A stretch of 64,000 bases of DNA from Litorimonas sp051251645 (GTDB lineage: Bacteria; Pseudomonadota; Alphaproteobacteria; Caulobacterales; Maricaulaceae): assembly GCA_051251645.1 (NCBI GenBank), contig JBPOEY010000002.1:124001-188000 (forward strand), read 5' to 3'. Below the pieces are notes generated by a model. It saw only the letters and a list, made by a program, of their open reading frames with translations, was not told the origin of the DNA and did no database searches. The position numbers were made by a program, and so were the translations under genes. Of the stretch, positions 1-8,190 are shown piece by piece. How positions within the stretch are numbered: the first letter of the stretch is position 1; every line of letters begins with the position of its first letter.

Positions 1-68
1 CGGTCGATTTGGTGTTCAATATTCCCGTGACGGGTGTGTAGTTGTTCCAAATGAGCCGATAGCGCCAT
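1..68 (-). CDS. DUF465 (YdcH-like) small protein, 3' part cut by window edge
   Basis: Only the N-terminus is visible, reading MALSAHLEQLHTRHGNIEHQ and running off the left edge. The short amphipathic helix with a Leu-x-x-x-His pattern resembles the start of DUF465 proteins, which are small helical hairpins of about 60-80 residues and unknown function. The start at 68 is chosen because GGAGG lies five bases upstream (73-77); an in-frame ATG at 80 would have no such site. It is divergent from a second DUF465 gene at 139, an arrangement often seen beside purEK in alphaproteobacteria. The family call is from the N-terminus and context only. Confidence 0.6.
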   Translation of the reverse strand, partial: MALSAHLEQLHTRHGNIEHQID

Positions 69-138
69 GAAGACCTCCATTTACGGTTTGTGGAAATGCA
101 CAATAGCACATTCTCGCCAACAGCGCTAGAACCCGCCC

Positions 139-396
139 ATGACAGATAGTTCAGACAGCTCAGATACGCCTAACGTCGACCCCGAATTGACGGCGGAGGA
201 GGAAGAGGCGCAGGCCATTGAGCTCTTAGAACGGTTAAAGCTGGAACATCGCCGGATCGATCAAGAGATTAATGCGCTGGCAGAAACTGGTGTCGCTGAC
301 ATGTTAAAGGTTAAGCGGATGAAGAAAATCAAACTGTCGATCAAAGACCAGATAGCCTATCTGGAAAATCAAATCACGCCGGACATTATCGCTTAG
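139..396 (+). CDS. DUF465 (YdcH-like) domain protein
   Basis: This 85-residue protein has an acidic, Ser/Asp/Glu-rich N-terminus (residues 1-27) followed by a DUF465-like helical hairpin. The signature is the segment LKLEHRRIDQEINAL, then a basic patch MKVKRMKKIKLSIKDQI (approximate) that is typical of the second helix. No membrane segment or signal peptide is visible. It is divergent from another DUF465 gene (start at 68) and convergent with the diguanylate cyclase gene ending at 415. DUF465 proteins have no established biochemical role, so no function is assigned. Confidence 0.8.
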   Translation: MTDSSDSSDTPNVDPELTAEEEEAQAIELLERLKLEHRRIDQEINALAETGVADMLKVKRMKKIKLSIKDQIAYLENQITPDIIA

Positions 397-414
397 TCTT
401 CGCCGCCCAAAGAC

Positions 415-1041
415 TCATTCGTTAGACCGCTTATCCAGATACATAGCGCGGTCCGCACGCTCCAAAACTTGCGCCGCTGTCTGACCTGCTTCGCATGGGG
501 CCGTTCCCCAACTGGCCGTAATCCCAATAGGTCCTTCCGGATGTTGCAAAGACAGATTGCCAACCCGGCAGGCGAGCGCGCCCGCTTTCGCTTTGGCAAT
601 CATCTGATCTGACTTGAACAAGAGCACACCAAATTCATCCCCGCCAAGCCGCGCGACCATATCGCACTGACGGACACCCGTGAGGAGACTCTCTGCGACG
701 AACTCTAATATCTTATCGCCGATCCCATGACCAAAACGATCATTGACCAATTTAAACCCATCCAAATCAAAGAAGATAATGGATGACGTCATCCCATAGC
801 GGGACATGACGGACTGTGCACAACTGACTTCGCGCATAAAGGCCCGACGGTTGTAAATTGGCAAAAGTGGATCCAGATCCGCCGACGCTTCGAGCTCTAA
901 CACCCGTAAGCGTAATCGCGTCACTTCATCGCTCAGCTCACGATTTCGCGCAGCCAGATGCGCATCCGTCACACCAATCTGTGACGACATCGGATCAGCG
1001 GCAGTTTGCAGCAGCGTCGTGATGCGGGATGGATCGACCAA
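415..1041 (-). CDS. GGDEF-domain diguanylate cyclase
   Basis: The protein makes cyclic di-GMP from two GTP. A coiled-coil-like segment (residues about 27-53) precedes one GGDEF domain. The catalytic motif LGGDEFG lies near residue 133, and an RxxD inhibitory site (RQCD) sits exactly five residues before it, so product inhibition is expected. The Mg/GTP-binding DLDGFKLVND motif is also present. There is no transmembrane segment or recognisable sensor domain, so it is probably cytosolic. No ATG start exists in the frame: the reading frame is open upstream to a TAA near 1090, and TTG at 1041 is the best available start, with only weak Shine-Dalgarno support. The true N-terminus could therefore be up to 18 residues longer. 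Confidence 0.88.
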   Translation of the reverse strand: MVDPSRITTLLQTAADPMSSQIGVTDAHLAARNRELSDEVTRLRLRVLELEASADLDPLLPIYNRRAFMREVSCAQSVMSRYGMTSSIIFFDLDGFKLVNDRFGHGIGDKILEFVAESLLTGVRQCDMVARLGGDEFGVLLFKSDQMIAKAKAGALACRVGNLSLQHPEGPIGITASWGTAPCEAGQTAAQVLERADRAMYLDKRSNE

Positions 1042-1150
1042 GTCTTCAACGAATCCTTTTTGAATAGACTCCTCTTCTTGACCCGGGCGTCGTTAATGAT
1101 GCGCTAAGAAAACGGAGAGATTTCTATCTTCGTGACATCGTTTCTGGCAA

Positions 1151-1178
1151 TTGACCGCTCTGTCCCAATCGCTATGTT
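1151..1178 (+). promoter_or_regulatory. possible sigma-70 promoter for purEK
   Basis: TTGACC (1151-1156) and TATGTT (1173-1178) are separated by 16 bases, about 40 bases upstream of the chosen purE start at 1216. The -10 is preceded by GC, as in alphaproteobacterial housekeeping promoters (GCTA). This is a by-eye match only. Confidence 0.4.
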
Positions 1179-1215
1179 GCATCGCTTTCCAGCGCAGGAA
1201 GCGAGAGTGCCCCCC

Positions 1216-1719
1216 ATGTCCACCCCGTCCATCGCCATCACGCCCCCTGTCGCCATTATAATGGGGTCAAGATCCGATTGGCCGACCATGGAACATGCGG
1301 CCATCGTGCTCGACGAACTCGGCGTTTCTTATGAAGCGACCGTGATTTCTGCGCACCGCACACCACAACGTCTTTATGATTTCTCGATCGCCGCCGCCGA
1401 CAACGGCTTTAAAGTCGTGATCGCCGGCGCAGGCGGCGCAGCCCATTTGCCCGGCATGTGCGCCTCGATGACCCGGCTGCCCGTGCTCGGCGTTCCCGTC
1501 GAGAGCAAAGCTCTCTCCGGCATGGATAGCTTACTGTCGATTGCGCAAATGCCCGGCGGCATTCCAGTCGGAACCCTCGCCATTGGCAAAGCGGGTGCAA
1601 AGAATGCGGGACTGCTCGCGGCCGCCATTCTCGCGACCTCGGACGACGCCCTCGCCGAACGCTTAGACGTTTGGCGCGCGCGCCAAACAAAGAGCGTCGG
1701 CACAGACCCGCGCGGCTAG
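1216..1719 (+). CDS. purE: N5-carboxyaminoimidazole ribonucleotide mutase
   Basis: PurE converts N5-CAIR to CAIR in de novo purine synthesis. From the chosen ATG the protein has 167 residues, the normal class I length. It carries the substrate-binding loop MGSRSDWPTM near the N-terminus and the catalytic SAHRTP motif near residue 47, followed by the Gly/Ala-rich core GAGGAAHLPGM. The frame is open from 1132, but residues before 1216 are not PurE-like, while GGAA at 1197-1200 offers a modest ribosome site. purK follows after three bases, so the two are one transcription and translation unit. Confidence 0.95.
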   Translation: MSTPSIAITPPVAIIMGSRSDWPTMEHAAIVLDELGVSYEATVISAHRTPQRLYDFSIAAADNGFKVVIAGAGGAAHLPGMCASMTRLPVLGVPVESKALSGMDSLLSIAQMPGGIPVGTLAIGKAGAKNAGLLAAAILATSDDALAERLDVWRARQTKSVGTDPRG

Positions 1720-1722
1720 ATC

Positions 1723-2793
1723 ATGACCCGCCCCAAAACGCTACTCGCGCCCGGTTCAACCATCGGTATTCTGGGCGGTGGACAATTGGGCCGGATGCTG
1801 GCCTTAGCGGCCGCGCGACTAGGATTGAAAACGCACACATTCGGCCCGTGTGATGATGACCCGGCGGGACAAGTGTCCAACACGCACACGCAAGCTGCCT
1901 ATGATGACGAGGGCGCCCTCGCCCAGTTCGGCGCAGCGTGCGACGCGATCACCTATGAATGGGAGTCCATTCCGGTTCGCGCCGTCGAAGTTGCCGGGGC
2001 GGACCGTTTTGTTGCGCCGAACCTCACGGCCTTGCGCACAGCGCAGGACCGCCTGCTCGAAAAACAATTTCTCTCAAGCCTGCCCGGTGTCGACGTCGCG
2101 CCATTCGCCGCCGCGAGCGGCAGTCTGCAAGACTTGCAGCGCGCCATCGACACGATTGGGATGCCTTGCGTTGTGAAGACGCGGCGCGGCGGCTATGACG
2201 GCAAAGGCCAAGCCGTCGTGACGCAGAAGGACGATATTCCCGCCGTCTGGGACGCGCTGGGCGCGTTTGACCTCATTGTCGAAGGCTTCGTGACCTTTAC
2301 GCGTGAAGCCAGCGTCGTCTGCGCGCGCGGAATGGACGGTGACGTCCGGGCCTATCCCCTCACGGAAAATGTCCACCGCGATCACATCTTGCATAGCTCG
2401 ACCGCGCCAGCCTCTGGTGACGACGGCGAACCCGGCAAGATTGCGCGAACCATCGTCGATGCGCTTGATTATGTCGGCGTCATTGGTGTCGAGTTCTTCG
2501 ACACGCCCTCCGGTTGGATCGTCAATGAAATCGCGCCGCGCGTTCACAATAGCGGCCATTGGACCCAAGACGCGGGCTGCACGGACCAGTTCGAACAACA
2601 TATTCGGGCTGTTGCGGGCTGGCCGCTTGGCGACGCCACGCCCGCGTGGCCCGTGCAAATGACGAACCTCATCGGCGATGATGTTGCGGCGTGGGAATCA
2701 CTGGCGCGCGACCCGAAAACCCGCCTTCACCTTTATGGCAAACAAACGGTCAGAGCGGGTCGGAAGATGGGTCACGTCAATCGGCATATATAG
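1723..2793 (+). CDS. purK: N5-carboxyaminoimidazole ribonucleotide synthase
   Basis: This ATP-grasp enzyme makes N5-CAIR from AIR, bicarbonate and ATP, the substrate for the preceding PurE. The N-terminal fold shows the GILGGGQLGRML motif (residues about 10-21). The ATP-grasp region includes CVVKTRRGGYDGKGQ, and the C-terminal catalytic segment includes EIAPRVHNSGHWTQDA. The length of 356 residues fits the family. It starts three bases after purE and ends 13 bases before the convergent mtnP gene. Confidence 0.95.
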   Translation: MTRPKTLLAPGSTIGILGGGQLGRMLALAAARLGLKTHTFGPCDDDPAGQVSNTHTQAAYDDEGALAQFGAACDAITYEWESIPVRAVEVAGADRFVAPNLTALRTAQDRLLEKQFLSSLPGVDVAPFAAASGSLQDLQRAIDTIGMPCVVKTRRGGYDGKGQAVVTQKDDIPAVWDALGAFDLIVEGFVTFTREASVVCARGMDGDVRAYPLTENVHRDHILHSSTAPASGDDGEPGKIARTIVDALDYVGVIGVEFFDTPSGWIVNEIAPRVHNSGHWTQDAGCTDQFEQHIRAVAGWPLGDATPAWPVQMTNLIGDDVAAWESLARDPKTRLHLYGKQTVRAGRKMGHVNRHI

Positions 2794-2806
2794 ACGCCGA
2801 TACAGA

Positions 2807-3697
2807 TTAAGCGTTCAGCACGCGCCCCGCCACCGCATCCAGCTTCGCGACTAATTCCGGGTCACGGGCTTCGGGCGGCGTAATAATTGCCACGTCGAGA
2901 TTGGTTTCAATCCCAGCGGCACAGGGGAAACGCGGTTGCCCCGTCAGTGTTTCACAGAGAGTCCGGACGGCTTCGCCTGCCGTCGCTGCATTCTGTTGCA
3001 AAATCGCGATCACACTGGCGACATCGACGCTGCCGTGATCTGGGTGCCAGCAGTCAAAATCCGTCACCATAGCGAGTGTGGCGTAAGGCAGCTCCGCTTC
3101 GCGGGCGAGCTTGGCTTCCGGCATATTGGTCATGCCGATGACGTCACAGCCCCATTGGCGATAGAGCGCGCTCTCGGCCTTGGTCGAAAACTGCGGCCCT
3201 TCCATCGCCAGATAGGTGCCGCCTTTATGCACGGTCGCGCCCGCACTGCGGGCCGCTTCAGCGGCGAGAGTTGAGAGGCGAGGACAGATGGGGTCGGCGA
3301 CACTGACATGCGCGACGCAGCCGGGCCCAAAGAAGCTCTTCTCGCGCGCGAACGTCCGATCAATAAATTGATCGACAGCGACGAAATGGCCGGGGGCATA
3401 CTGTTCTTTGAGGGAGCCGACCGCACTGATCGAGAGCACATCCGTACAGCCCGCGCGTTTCAGCGCATCGATATTCGCACGGTAATTAACGGCGCTTGGC
3501 GTGAGATGGTGACCCCGGCCATGACGCGGCAAAAACCGCAAGCGAACATCGCCATAATCGGCAAATAAAATCTCATCCGACGGATCGCCCCACGGCGTAT
3601 CGATCTTGACCCACTGTTCGTTCTTCAGCCCATCAATGGCGTAAAGCCCAGAGCCGCCGAGCACGCCGAGAGTCCATTGGGTGTTGGTTTGGATCAT
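2807..3697 (-). CDS. mtnP: S-methyl-5'-thioadenosine phosphorylase
   Basis: MTAP cleaves methylthioadenosine with phosphate to adenine and methylthioribose-1-phosphate, recycling the by-product of polyamine synthesis. The 296-residue protein shows the family motifs in order: LGGSGLYAIDGL at the N-terminus, LPRHGRGHHLTPS (phosphate and ribose site), MEGPQFSTKAES, and GMTNMPEAKLAREAEL. It stands alone on the minus strand, convergent with purK. Adenine release links it loosely to the purine genes next door. Related purine nucleoside phosphorylases share the fold; the GMTNMPEAKLA segment favours the MTAP branch. Confidence 0.93.
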   Translation of the reverse strand: MIQTNTQWTLGVLGGSGLYAIDGLKNEQWVKIDTPWGDPSDEILFADYGDVRLRFLPRHGRGHHLTPSAVNYRANIDALKRAGCTDVLSISAVGSLKEQYAPGHFVAVDQFIDRTFAREKSFFGPGCVAHVSVADPICPRLSTLAAEAARSAGATVHKGGTYLAMEGPQFSTKAESALYRQWGCDVIGMTNMPEAKLAREAELPYATLAMVTDFDCWHPDHGSVDVASVIAILQQNAATAGEAVRTLCETLTGQPRFPCAAGIETNLDVAIITPPEARDPELVAKLDAVAGRVLNA

Positions 3698-3717
3698 TGG
3701 GTCAACCTAAATATCTT

Positions 3718-3806
3718 CGCTCATCCCGATGAAAGTCGGGATCCAGCTATCGAGTTTGAGCTGCTGTCTCGCGAGGGCTAGATCCCGACTTTCGTCGAGA
3801 TGAGCG
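3718..3806. repeat. 26-bp inverted repeat, possible dispersed palindromic element
   Basis: The arms at 3718-3743 and 3781-3806 are reverse complements at 24 of 26 positions, separated by 37 bases. The outer sequence CGCTCATC and inner GTCGGGATC give a long hairpin in the gap between mtnP and the zinc-finger gene. It has no T-tract, so it is not a standard terminator. It looks like a REP-type or mobile palindromic unit, but no second copy was noticed in this window. Confidence 0.7.
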
Positions 3807-3830
3807 ACAGTTAAAATTGGCAGAAAACGC

Positions 3831-4049
3831 CTAGTGGTGTCCGCCTAGGACAGCATTGGGATCAAGCTTAAACACACGATCACAATATTTGCAGATCACA
3901 TGCGTGTCTTCGCCCATATCCAGCCACGTCACCGGATGGCCTAGCGCGTCTCCGCCGCCGTCACATTTAACGTAAGTGCTGCTGACGATGACCACGTCAT
4001 TTTCCGTCTCTTCGAGGCGGGGCGTAGGCGATATATTTTTAGCAACCAT
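3831..4049 (-). CDS. small zinc-finger protein (zf-CHCC / NDUFS6-like)
   Basis: The 72-residue protein has a Cys-His-Cys-Cys zinc-binding pattern: C29, H38 (in GHP), C53 and C56 (CKYC). This matches the zf-CHCC family, whose eukaryotic relative is complex I subunit NDUFS6. Bacterial members are common in alphaproteobacteria and usually lie apart from the nuo operon, as here. No signal or membrane segment is seen. The role in respiration is inference from the family. Confidence 0.82.
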   Translation of the reverse strand: MVAKNISPTPRLEETENDVVIVSSTYVKCDGGGDALGHPVTWLDMGEDTHVICKYCDRVFKLDPNAVLGGHH

Positions 4050-4115
4050 GCGGGCACGTCCTTGTCGTTAGGCTGGCCTGCGTCTAAGCGTCCGCCCCAT
4101 GCGAGACAAGCCTCT

Positions 4116-5078
4116 ATGACCGAAACCTCTTCACAGCCAGTCAGCCCGGCCATCGAACTCATCGGCCTGACTAAGACCTATGCCGCGTCTAAAAAGGCCC
4201 CCGCCAAGACCGCGCTGCATGGAATTGACCTCATCATTCCGCGCGGGTCGATCTTCGGCCTGCTTGGCCCCAATGGCGCGGGCAAATCCACGGCGATCAA
4301 CATACTCGCTGGACTGGTGAATAAGTCCTCCGGCACCGCGCGGATCATGGGTTATGATATTGAAACCCAGACCCGGGCGGCGCGCGCGTCCATCGGGATC
4401 GTGCCGCAAGAAATCGCGATGGACGTATTCTTCACGCCCTACCAAGCGATGGAGTTGCAAGCGGGCTATTACGGCGTGCCCAAGCGCGAGCGACGGACCG
4501 AGGAAATTCTCGACGCGCTCGGTCTGCTCGACAAGCGCGATGCCTATGTGCGGCAGTTGTCTGGTGGAATGAAACGCCGCCTGCTGATCGCCAAAGCGCT
4601 GGTGCATAATCCGCCTGTGCTGATCCTCGATGAGCCGACCGCGGGCGTTGATATTGAGCTGCGTCGTCAGCTCTGGGAGTATGTGCAAACCCTGCATGAG
4701 CGCGGTACGACGATTATTCTGACCACACATTATCTGGAAGAAGCCGAAGCGCTGTGTGACCAAATTGCGATCATTCACGAAGGTCGCATTGTCGCTAATG
4801 AAAGCAAAAACACGATGTTGTCGCGCATGGATAAACGTATGTTGGTGATCACGCCAACGGACACGCTTACAACTGTGCCTGATGCTTTGAGTGATCTGAG
4901 CGCCGTGATCGACGATGGAAACCTGATCATCTCATATTTGAAAGGCACGGATTCTGTCACCGGGCTGCTCAATCGGGTAAAAGACGCAGGTCTCTCCATT
5001 GCCGACCTGCGGACCGATCAACCCGATCTGGAAGATATCTTCTTGCAACTGACCTATGGGTCTGATGTCTCGACCTAA
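4116..5078 (+). CDS. ABC transporter ATP-binding protein (ABC-2 / exporter type)
   Basis: This 320-residue cytosolic ATPase belongs to the NodI/DrrA/CcmA-like class that drives ABC-2 exporters. Walker A is GPNGAGKST (about residues 51-59), the signature is LSGGM (about 148-152), Walker B is LILDEP (about 169-174), and the H-loop is TTHYLEEAEALC. The last 80 or so residues form the accessory domain usual in this class. The start at 4116 gives a normal N-terminus; the frame is open further upstream without RBS support. No ABC-2 permease gene is adjacent: the next gene overlaps its stop by 14 bases and is an oxidoreductase. The substrate is unknown. Confidence 0.9.
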   Translation: MTETSSQPVSPAIELIGLTKTYAASKKAPAKTALHGIDLIIPRGSIFGLLGPNGAGKSTAINILAGLVNKSSGTARIMGYDIETQTRAARASIGIVPQEIAMDVFFTPYQAMELQAGYYGVPKRERRTEEILDALGLLDKRDAYVRQLSGGMKRRLLIAKALVHNPPVLILDEPTAGVDIELRRQLWEYVQTLHERGTTIILTTHYLEEAEALCDQIAIIHEGRIVANESKNTMLSRMDKRMLVITPTDTLTTVPDALSDLSAVIDDGNLIISYLKGTDSVTGLLNRVKDAGLSIADLRTDQPDLEDIFLQLTYGSDVST

Positions 5079-6039
5079 CTACCGCATCGGACTGCTCGGC
5101 GCGTCCCGGATTGCGCCGAAGGCAATCATTGCACCTGCGTTAAAGCGCGATGATTGCGAGATTGTTGCCATCGCGTGTCGCGATGTCTCGCGCGGTCAGA
5201 CGTATGCCATTGACCATGGCATACCCGACGCTGACGTTATGGCTGATTACGCCGCCCTTTGCGCACGCAACGATATCGACATTATCTATAATGCCTTGCC
5301 CCCGTCCAAACATTTGGAGCTCGCGCGCCTCGCGATCGGCAAAGTCCAGCTGATCGAAAAACCCTTTGCCATGAATGCAGCCGAGGCGAAACAAATCGCC
5401 GCTTTGCCCGGCGTCATCATGGAAGCGTTCCACCACCGCTATCATCCGGCCTTCGGGCTCTTCTTGAACGCCGTCGAGGCGATCAAACCACTGACCCATA
5501 TGACGGGGCGTTTTCACGTCACCATCCCGAACACACCGGGGGAGCTGCGCCATATCGCAGAGTTAGGCGGCGGCGGTCTGATGGACCTTGGCACCTATCC
5601 GTTACACATCGCGCGGACCGTTGCCGGACGCGAACCGCGCATCGTCAGCGCCACCGCGGTAGAGGGCGACCCACGCATCGATCTGTTCATCGAAGCAGAG
5701 CTGGATTTCGGCGACGGGCTGACGGCAACGATCTCCAGCGATATGCGCGAGGGTATAGAGCGCGTGAATTATTTTGAGGTCGTCGGCGCGGGCGGCACGG
5801 TACGCTTCGATAACCCCGTGCATCCCTATCGCGGCTGCACAATCACCACGCCAGACGGAATCACGACCGACGCGGATCATCCCCGCTGGCGAGCGGTGAC
5901 CACCTATGACGCACAGCTCGCCCATCTCCTCGCCAGCCTCGGCATGGGAAGGCCGCCGCTGACCAACGCGCCTGAGGCCGTGCGGCAGATGCAAGCGATT
6001 GACGCAATTTACAGGGCGAGCGAGCTAGGGCCGCGTTAG
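5065..6039 (+). CDS. Gfo/Idh/MocA family NAD(P)-dependent oxidoreductase
   Basis: The N-terminal Rossmann fold begins with RIGLLGASRIAPKAI, and the family's EKP motif appears as LIEKPFAMN. The C-terminal dehydrogenase domain includes HHRYHPAF and GGGLMDLGTYPLHIAR, a typical substrate-site segment. Members oxidise or reduce sugars, inositols or trans-dihydrodiols; the substrate cannot be read from the sequence. It overlaps the ABC ATPase gene by 14 bases, suggesting co-translation. ATG 5065 is preferred, but ATG 5056 is in frame and would add three residues. Length from 5065 is 324 residues. Confidence 0.9.
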   Translation: MSRPNYRIGLLGASRIAPKAIIAPALKRDDCEIVAIACRDVSRGQTYAIDHGIPDADVMADYAALCARNDIDIIYNALPPSKHLELARLAIGKVQLIEKPFAMNAAEAKQIAALPGVIMEAFHHRYHPAFGLFLNAVEAIKPLTHMTGRFHVTIPNTPGELRHIAELGGGGLMDLGTYPLHIARTVAGREPRIVSATAVEGDPRIDLFIEAELDFGDGLTATISSDMREGIERVNYFEVVGAGGTVRFDNPVHPYRGCTITTPDGITTDADHPRWRAVTTYDAQLAHLLASLGMGRPPLTNAPEAVRQMQAIDAIYRASELGPR

Positions 6040-6115
6040 AACCTTAAGTCTCCCGCAGGAGAAACCGTACAAAACTGTGCCACACAGGGGGAATAAGCGA
6101 TCGCCGTAGACATCC

Positions 6116-6907
6116 CTACCCCAACCGTCCGGTAATATAATCCTGCGTGCGCGCGTCCGACGGGTTGGTGAACATCCGCTCGGTCTGATCATATTCGATC
6201 AGCGCGCCCTTATGTAGGAATGCGGTTTTATCGCTGATCCGCGCGGCTTGTGCCATGCTGTGGGTGACGATGATGATGCAGTATCGTTTCTTGAGCTCTT
6301 CGATCAGTGCTTCGAGCCGCGCGGTTGCGATGGGGTCGAGCGAGCTGGCGGGTTCGTCCATCAAGATCACGTCCGGATCAATGGCGAGAGCGCGCGCGAG
6401 CACAAGCCGTTGTTGCTGCCCAACGGACAGGCTTGGCGCGGGCAGTGTCAGCCGATCTTTAACTTCGTCCCAAAGTCCCGCGCGTCGGAGGCTTTTTTCA
6501 ACCAAGCGGTCGAGCGCCCCGCGCCCCTGCGCCAGCCCATGCAGACGCGGGCCATAGGCGACATTTTCGTAAACGGACCGAGGGAAAGGCGCGGGCTTTT
6601 GGAACACCATCCCGACACGCGTGCGCAGTAAGACGGGATCAATGGTTGGCGCGTAGATATCCGTTCCGTCCATCAGCACGGTGCCATGGGTTCGTGCATC
6701 CGGGATCGTGTCATTCATGCGGTTAAACACGCGCAGTAAGGTGGATTTCCCACAGCCCGACGGGCCGATCAGCGCCGTGACGCTGCGGTCGGCAATATCA
6801 ATGTCGATATTTTGGAGCGCGCGGAACGCACCATAATCCACGGACACACCGCGACAGGTGAACTTTGGCGCCGGTTGGGGCGGGGTCAGGGGATCAAACA
6901 TCGTCAT
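6116..6907 (-). CDS. pstB: phosphate ABC transporter ATP-binding protein
   Basis: PstB powers high-affinity phosphate uptake through PstCA. From the chosen start it has 263 residues. Walker A is GPSGCGKST (about 48-56), the Q-loop is MVFQKPAPFPRS, and Walker B is VILMDEPASSLDP. The signature reads LSVGQQQRL, with Val where most ABC proteins and E. coli PstB have Gly. The start at 6907 overlaps the pstA stop as ATGA, so the last gene of the pst operon is translationally coupled. No phoU or phoBR gene lies next to it in this window, unlike many pst operons. Confidence 0.94.
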   Translation of the reverse strand: MTMFDPLTPPQPAPKFTCRGVSVDYGAFRALQNIDIDIADRSVTALIGPSGCGKSTLLRVFNRMNDTIPDARTHGTVLMDGTDIYAPTIDPVLLRTRVGMVFQKPAPFPRSVYENVAYGPRLHGLAQGRGALDRLVEKSLRRAGLWDEVKDRLTLPAPSLSVGQQQRLVLARALAIDPDVILMDEPASSLDPIATARLEALIEELKKRYCIIIVTHSMAQAARISDKTAFLHKGALIEYDQTERMFTNPSDARTQDYITGRLG

Positions 6908-8190
6908 AGCTTTCGCCGCCTTTGCAACCGTTCGCGCAGGATTATGGCAACCCCATTGATAAACATGAGGACCACCAGAAGAGAGATAATCGCGGCCGAT
7001 GTGCGTTCTGCCCACGCCGCTTCGGCGGATCCAGACCAGAGAAAAATCTGCACGGGTAATGCCGTCGCCGGGTCCATCGGCGAGCTGGGGACTGAGGTTA
7101 CAAATGCGACCATACCAATCATCAGCAACGGCGCGGTCTCGCCTAGCGCTTGTGCCATACCAATGATCGACCCGGTCATCATCCCCGGCGCGGCGAGCGG
7201 CACGCGGTGATTAAACACGGCCTGCATCCGCGACGCGCCCAGGCTCAGGGCACTATCCGTAAGCGAGACAGGTACCGCGAGCAGCGCTGCACGCGACGCG
7301 ATCACAATGGTCGGGAACATGCGCAGGGCCAGCACGAGCCCGCCGACCAGCGGAATGGAGCGTTGCAGACCAAAGAAGTTGATGAACACGGCGAGCCCCA
7401 GCAATCCAAACACAATAGACGGCACAGCGGCGAGATTATTAATATTCACTTCGAGCAATCGCGTCAGCCGTCCGCCCCAACCTGTTTGCGGCGCAAAACT
7501 ATCCAAATAAATCGCAGCCCCAACACCAACCGGAAGCGCCAGCGCACTCGCGATCAGCACGATCATGACAGACCCGAATATAGCCGAGGCAAGTCCCGCC
7601 CGTTCCGGATCGCGGGAGTCCGGATTGGCAAACAGCCCGCGATTAAACCGACGGTTGATCCGGCCCTCCGCCTCTAACGTCGCGATCCAAGCGATTTGCC
7701 GATCGGTGATCTTACGTTGATCTTCGGGCAAGCTCGGATCGATATGCCCCTTGAGATATTGATCGGTCAGGTCCGAGGCGGGGACACGCAATTGAACCAG
7801 ACCCTTACTTTCAGCCGTGCGGAGATCCGCCGTCGCCGTTGAGGCCGATATGATCTGTAAAAGCGCGCGGCGGATATCGTCGTCAGGCACCGCATCAAAC
7901 GTGTCTGCCAGCGCATCCGCCAAGCGGCGGCGGTCATTGGTGGGTTGGGCCGTCTGTGAGGGGATCGTCAAATCGAGTGTCACCCAATGCTGCGTAAAGG
8001 CAGACGCCCCGGTCGAGACGATCGAGATCAACAGCCACGCCAGCGCAGCGATAGAAAAAGCGACCGCCGCACGGCCATAGATCCGGAACCGACGTTCTGC
8101 CGACCGTCGCTTTCGCATCCGGGCTTCCATCGGCGGGGTCGCAATTGTCACCTTCATCGGTGTGTCTGACGATGTGTTTGGCGCGCTCAT
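6904..8190 (-). CDS. pstA: phosphate ABC transporter permease PstA with N-terminal extension
   Basis: PstA is one of the two inner-membrane permeases of the Pst phosphate importer. At 428 residues it is longer than E. coli PstA (about 296) because it has a cytosolic basic N-terminus, one membrane segment (about residues 41-60) and a periplasmic DUF3333-like region before the permease core. The core contains the EAA-like motif LTDSALSLGASRMQAVFNH and several hydrophobic helices. It overlaps pstC upstream and pstB downstream by 4-nt ATGA junctions. The extended form is common in alphaproteobacteria. Confidence 0.93.
   Translation of the reverse strand: MSAPNTSSDTPMKVTIATPPMEARMRKRRSAERRFRIYGRAAVAFSIAALAWLLISIVSTGASAFTQHWVTLDLTIPSQTAQPTNDRRRLADALADTFDAVPDDDIRRALLQIISASTATADLRTAESKGLVQLRVPASDLTDQYLKGHIDPSLPEDQRKITDRQIAWIATLEAEGRINRRFNRGLFANPDSRDPERAGLASAIFGSVMIVLIASALALPVGVGAAIYLDSFAPQTGWGGRLTRLLEVNINNLAAVPSIVFGLLGLAVFINFFGLQRSIPLVGGLVLALRMFPTIVIASRAALLAVPVSLTDSALSLGASRMQAVFNHRVPLAAPGMMTGSIIGMAQALGETAPLLMIGMVAFVTSVPSSPMDPATALPVQIFLWSGSAEAAWAERTSAAIISLLVVLMFINGVAIILRERLQRRRKL

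Noticed and set aside
2074..2658. 194-codon frame antisense to purK
   Set aside because: PurK is complete with ATP-grasp motifs; the antisense frame has no family features.
6045..6065. Terminator after the Gfo/Idh/MocA gene
   Set aside because: The TCTCC/GGAGA stem is only five base pairs and is followed by AAACCG, not a T-tract.
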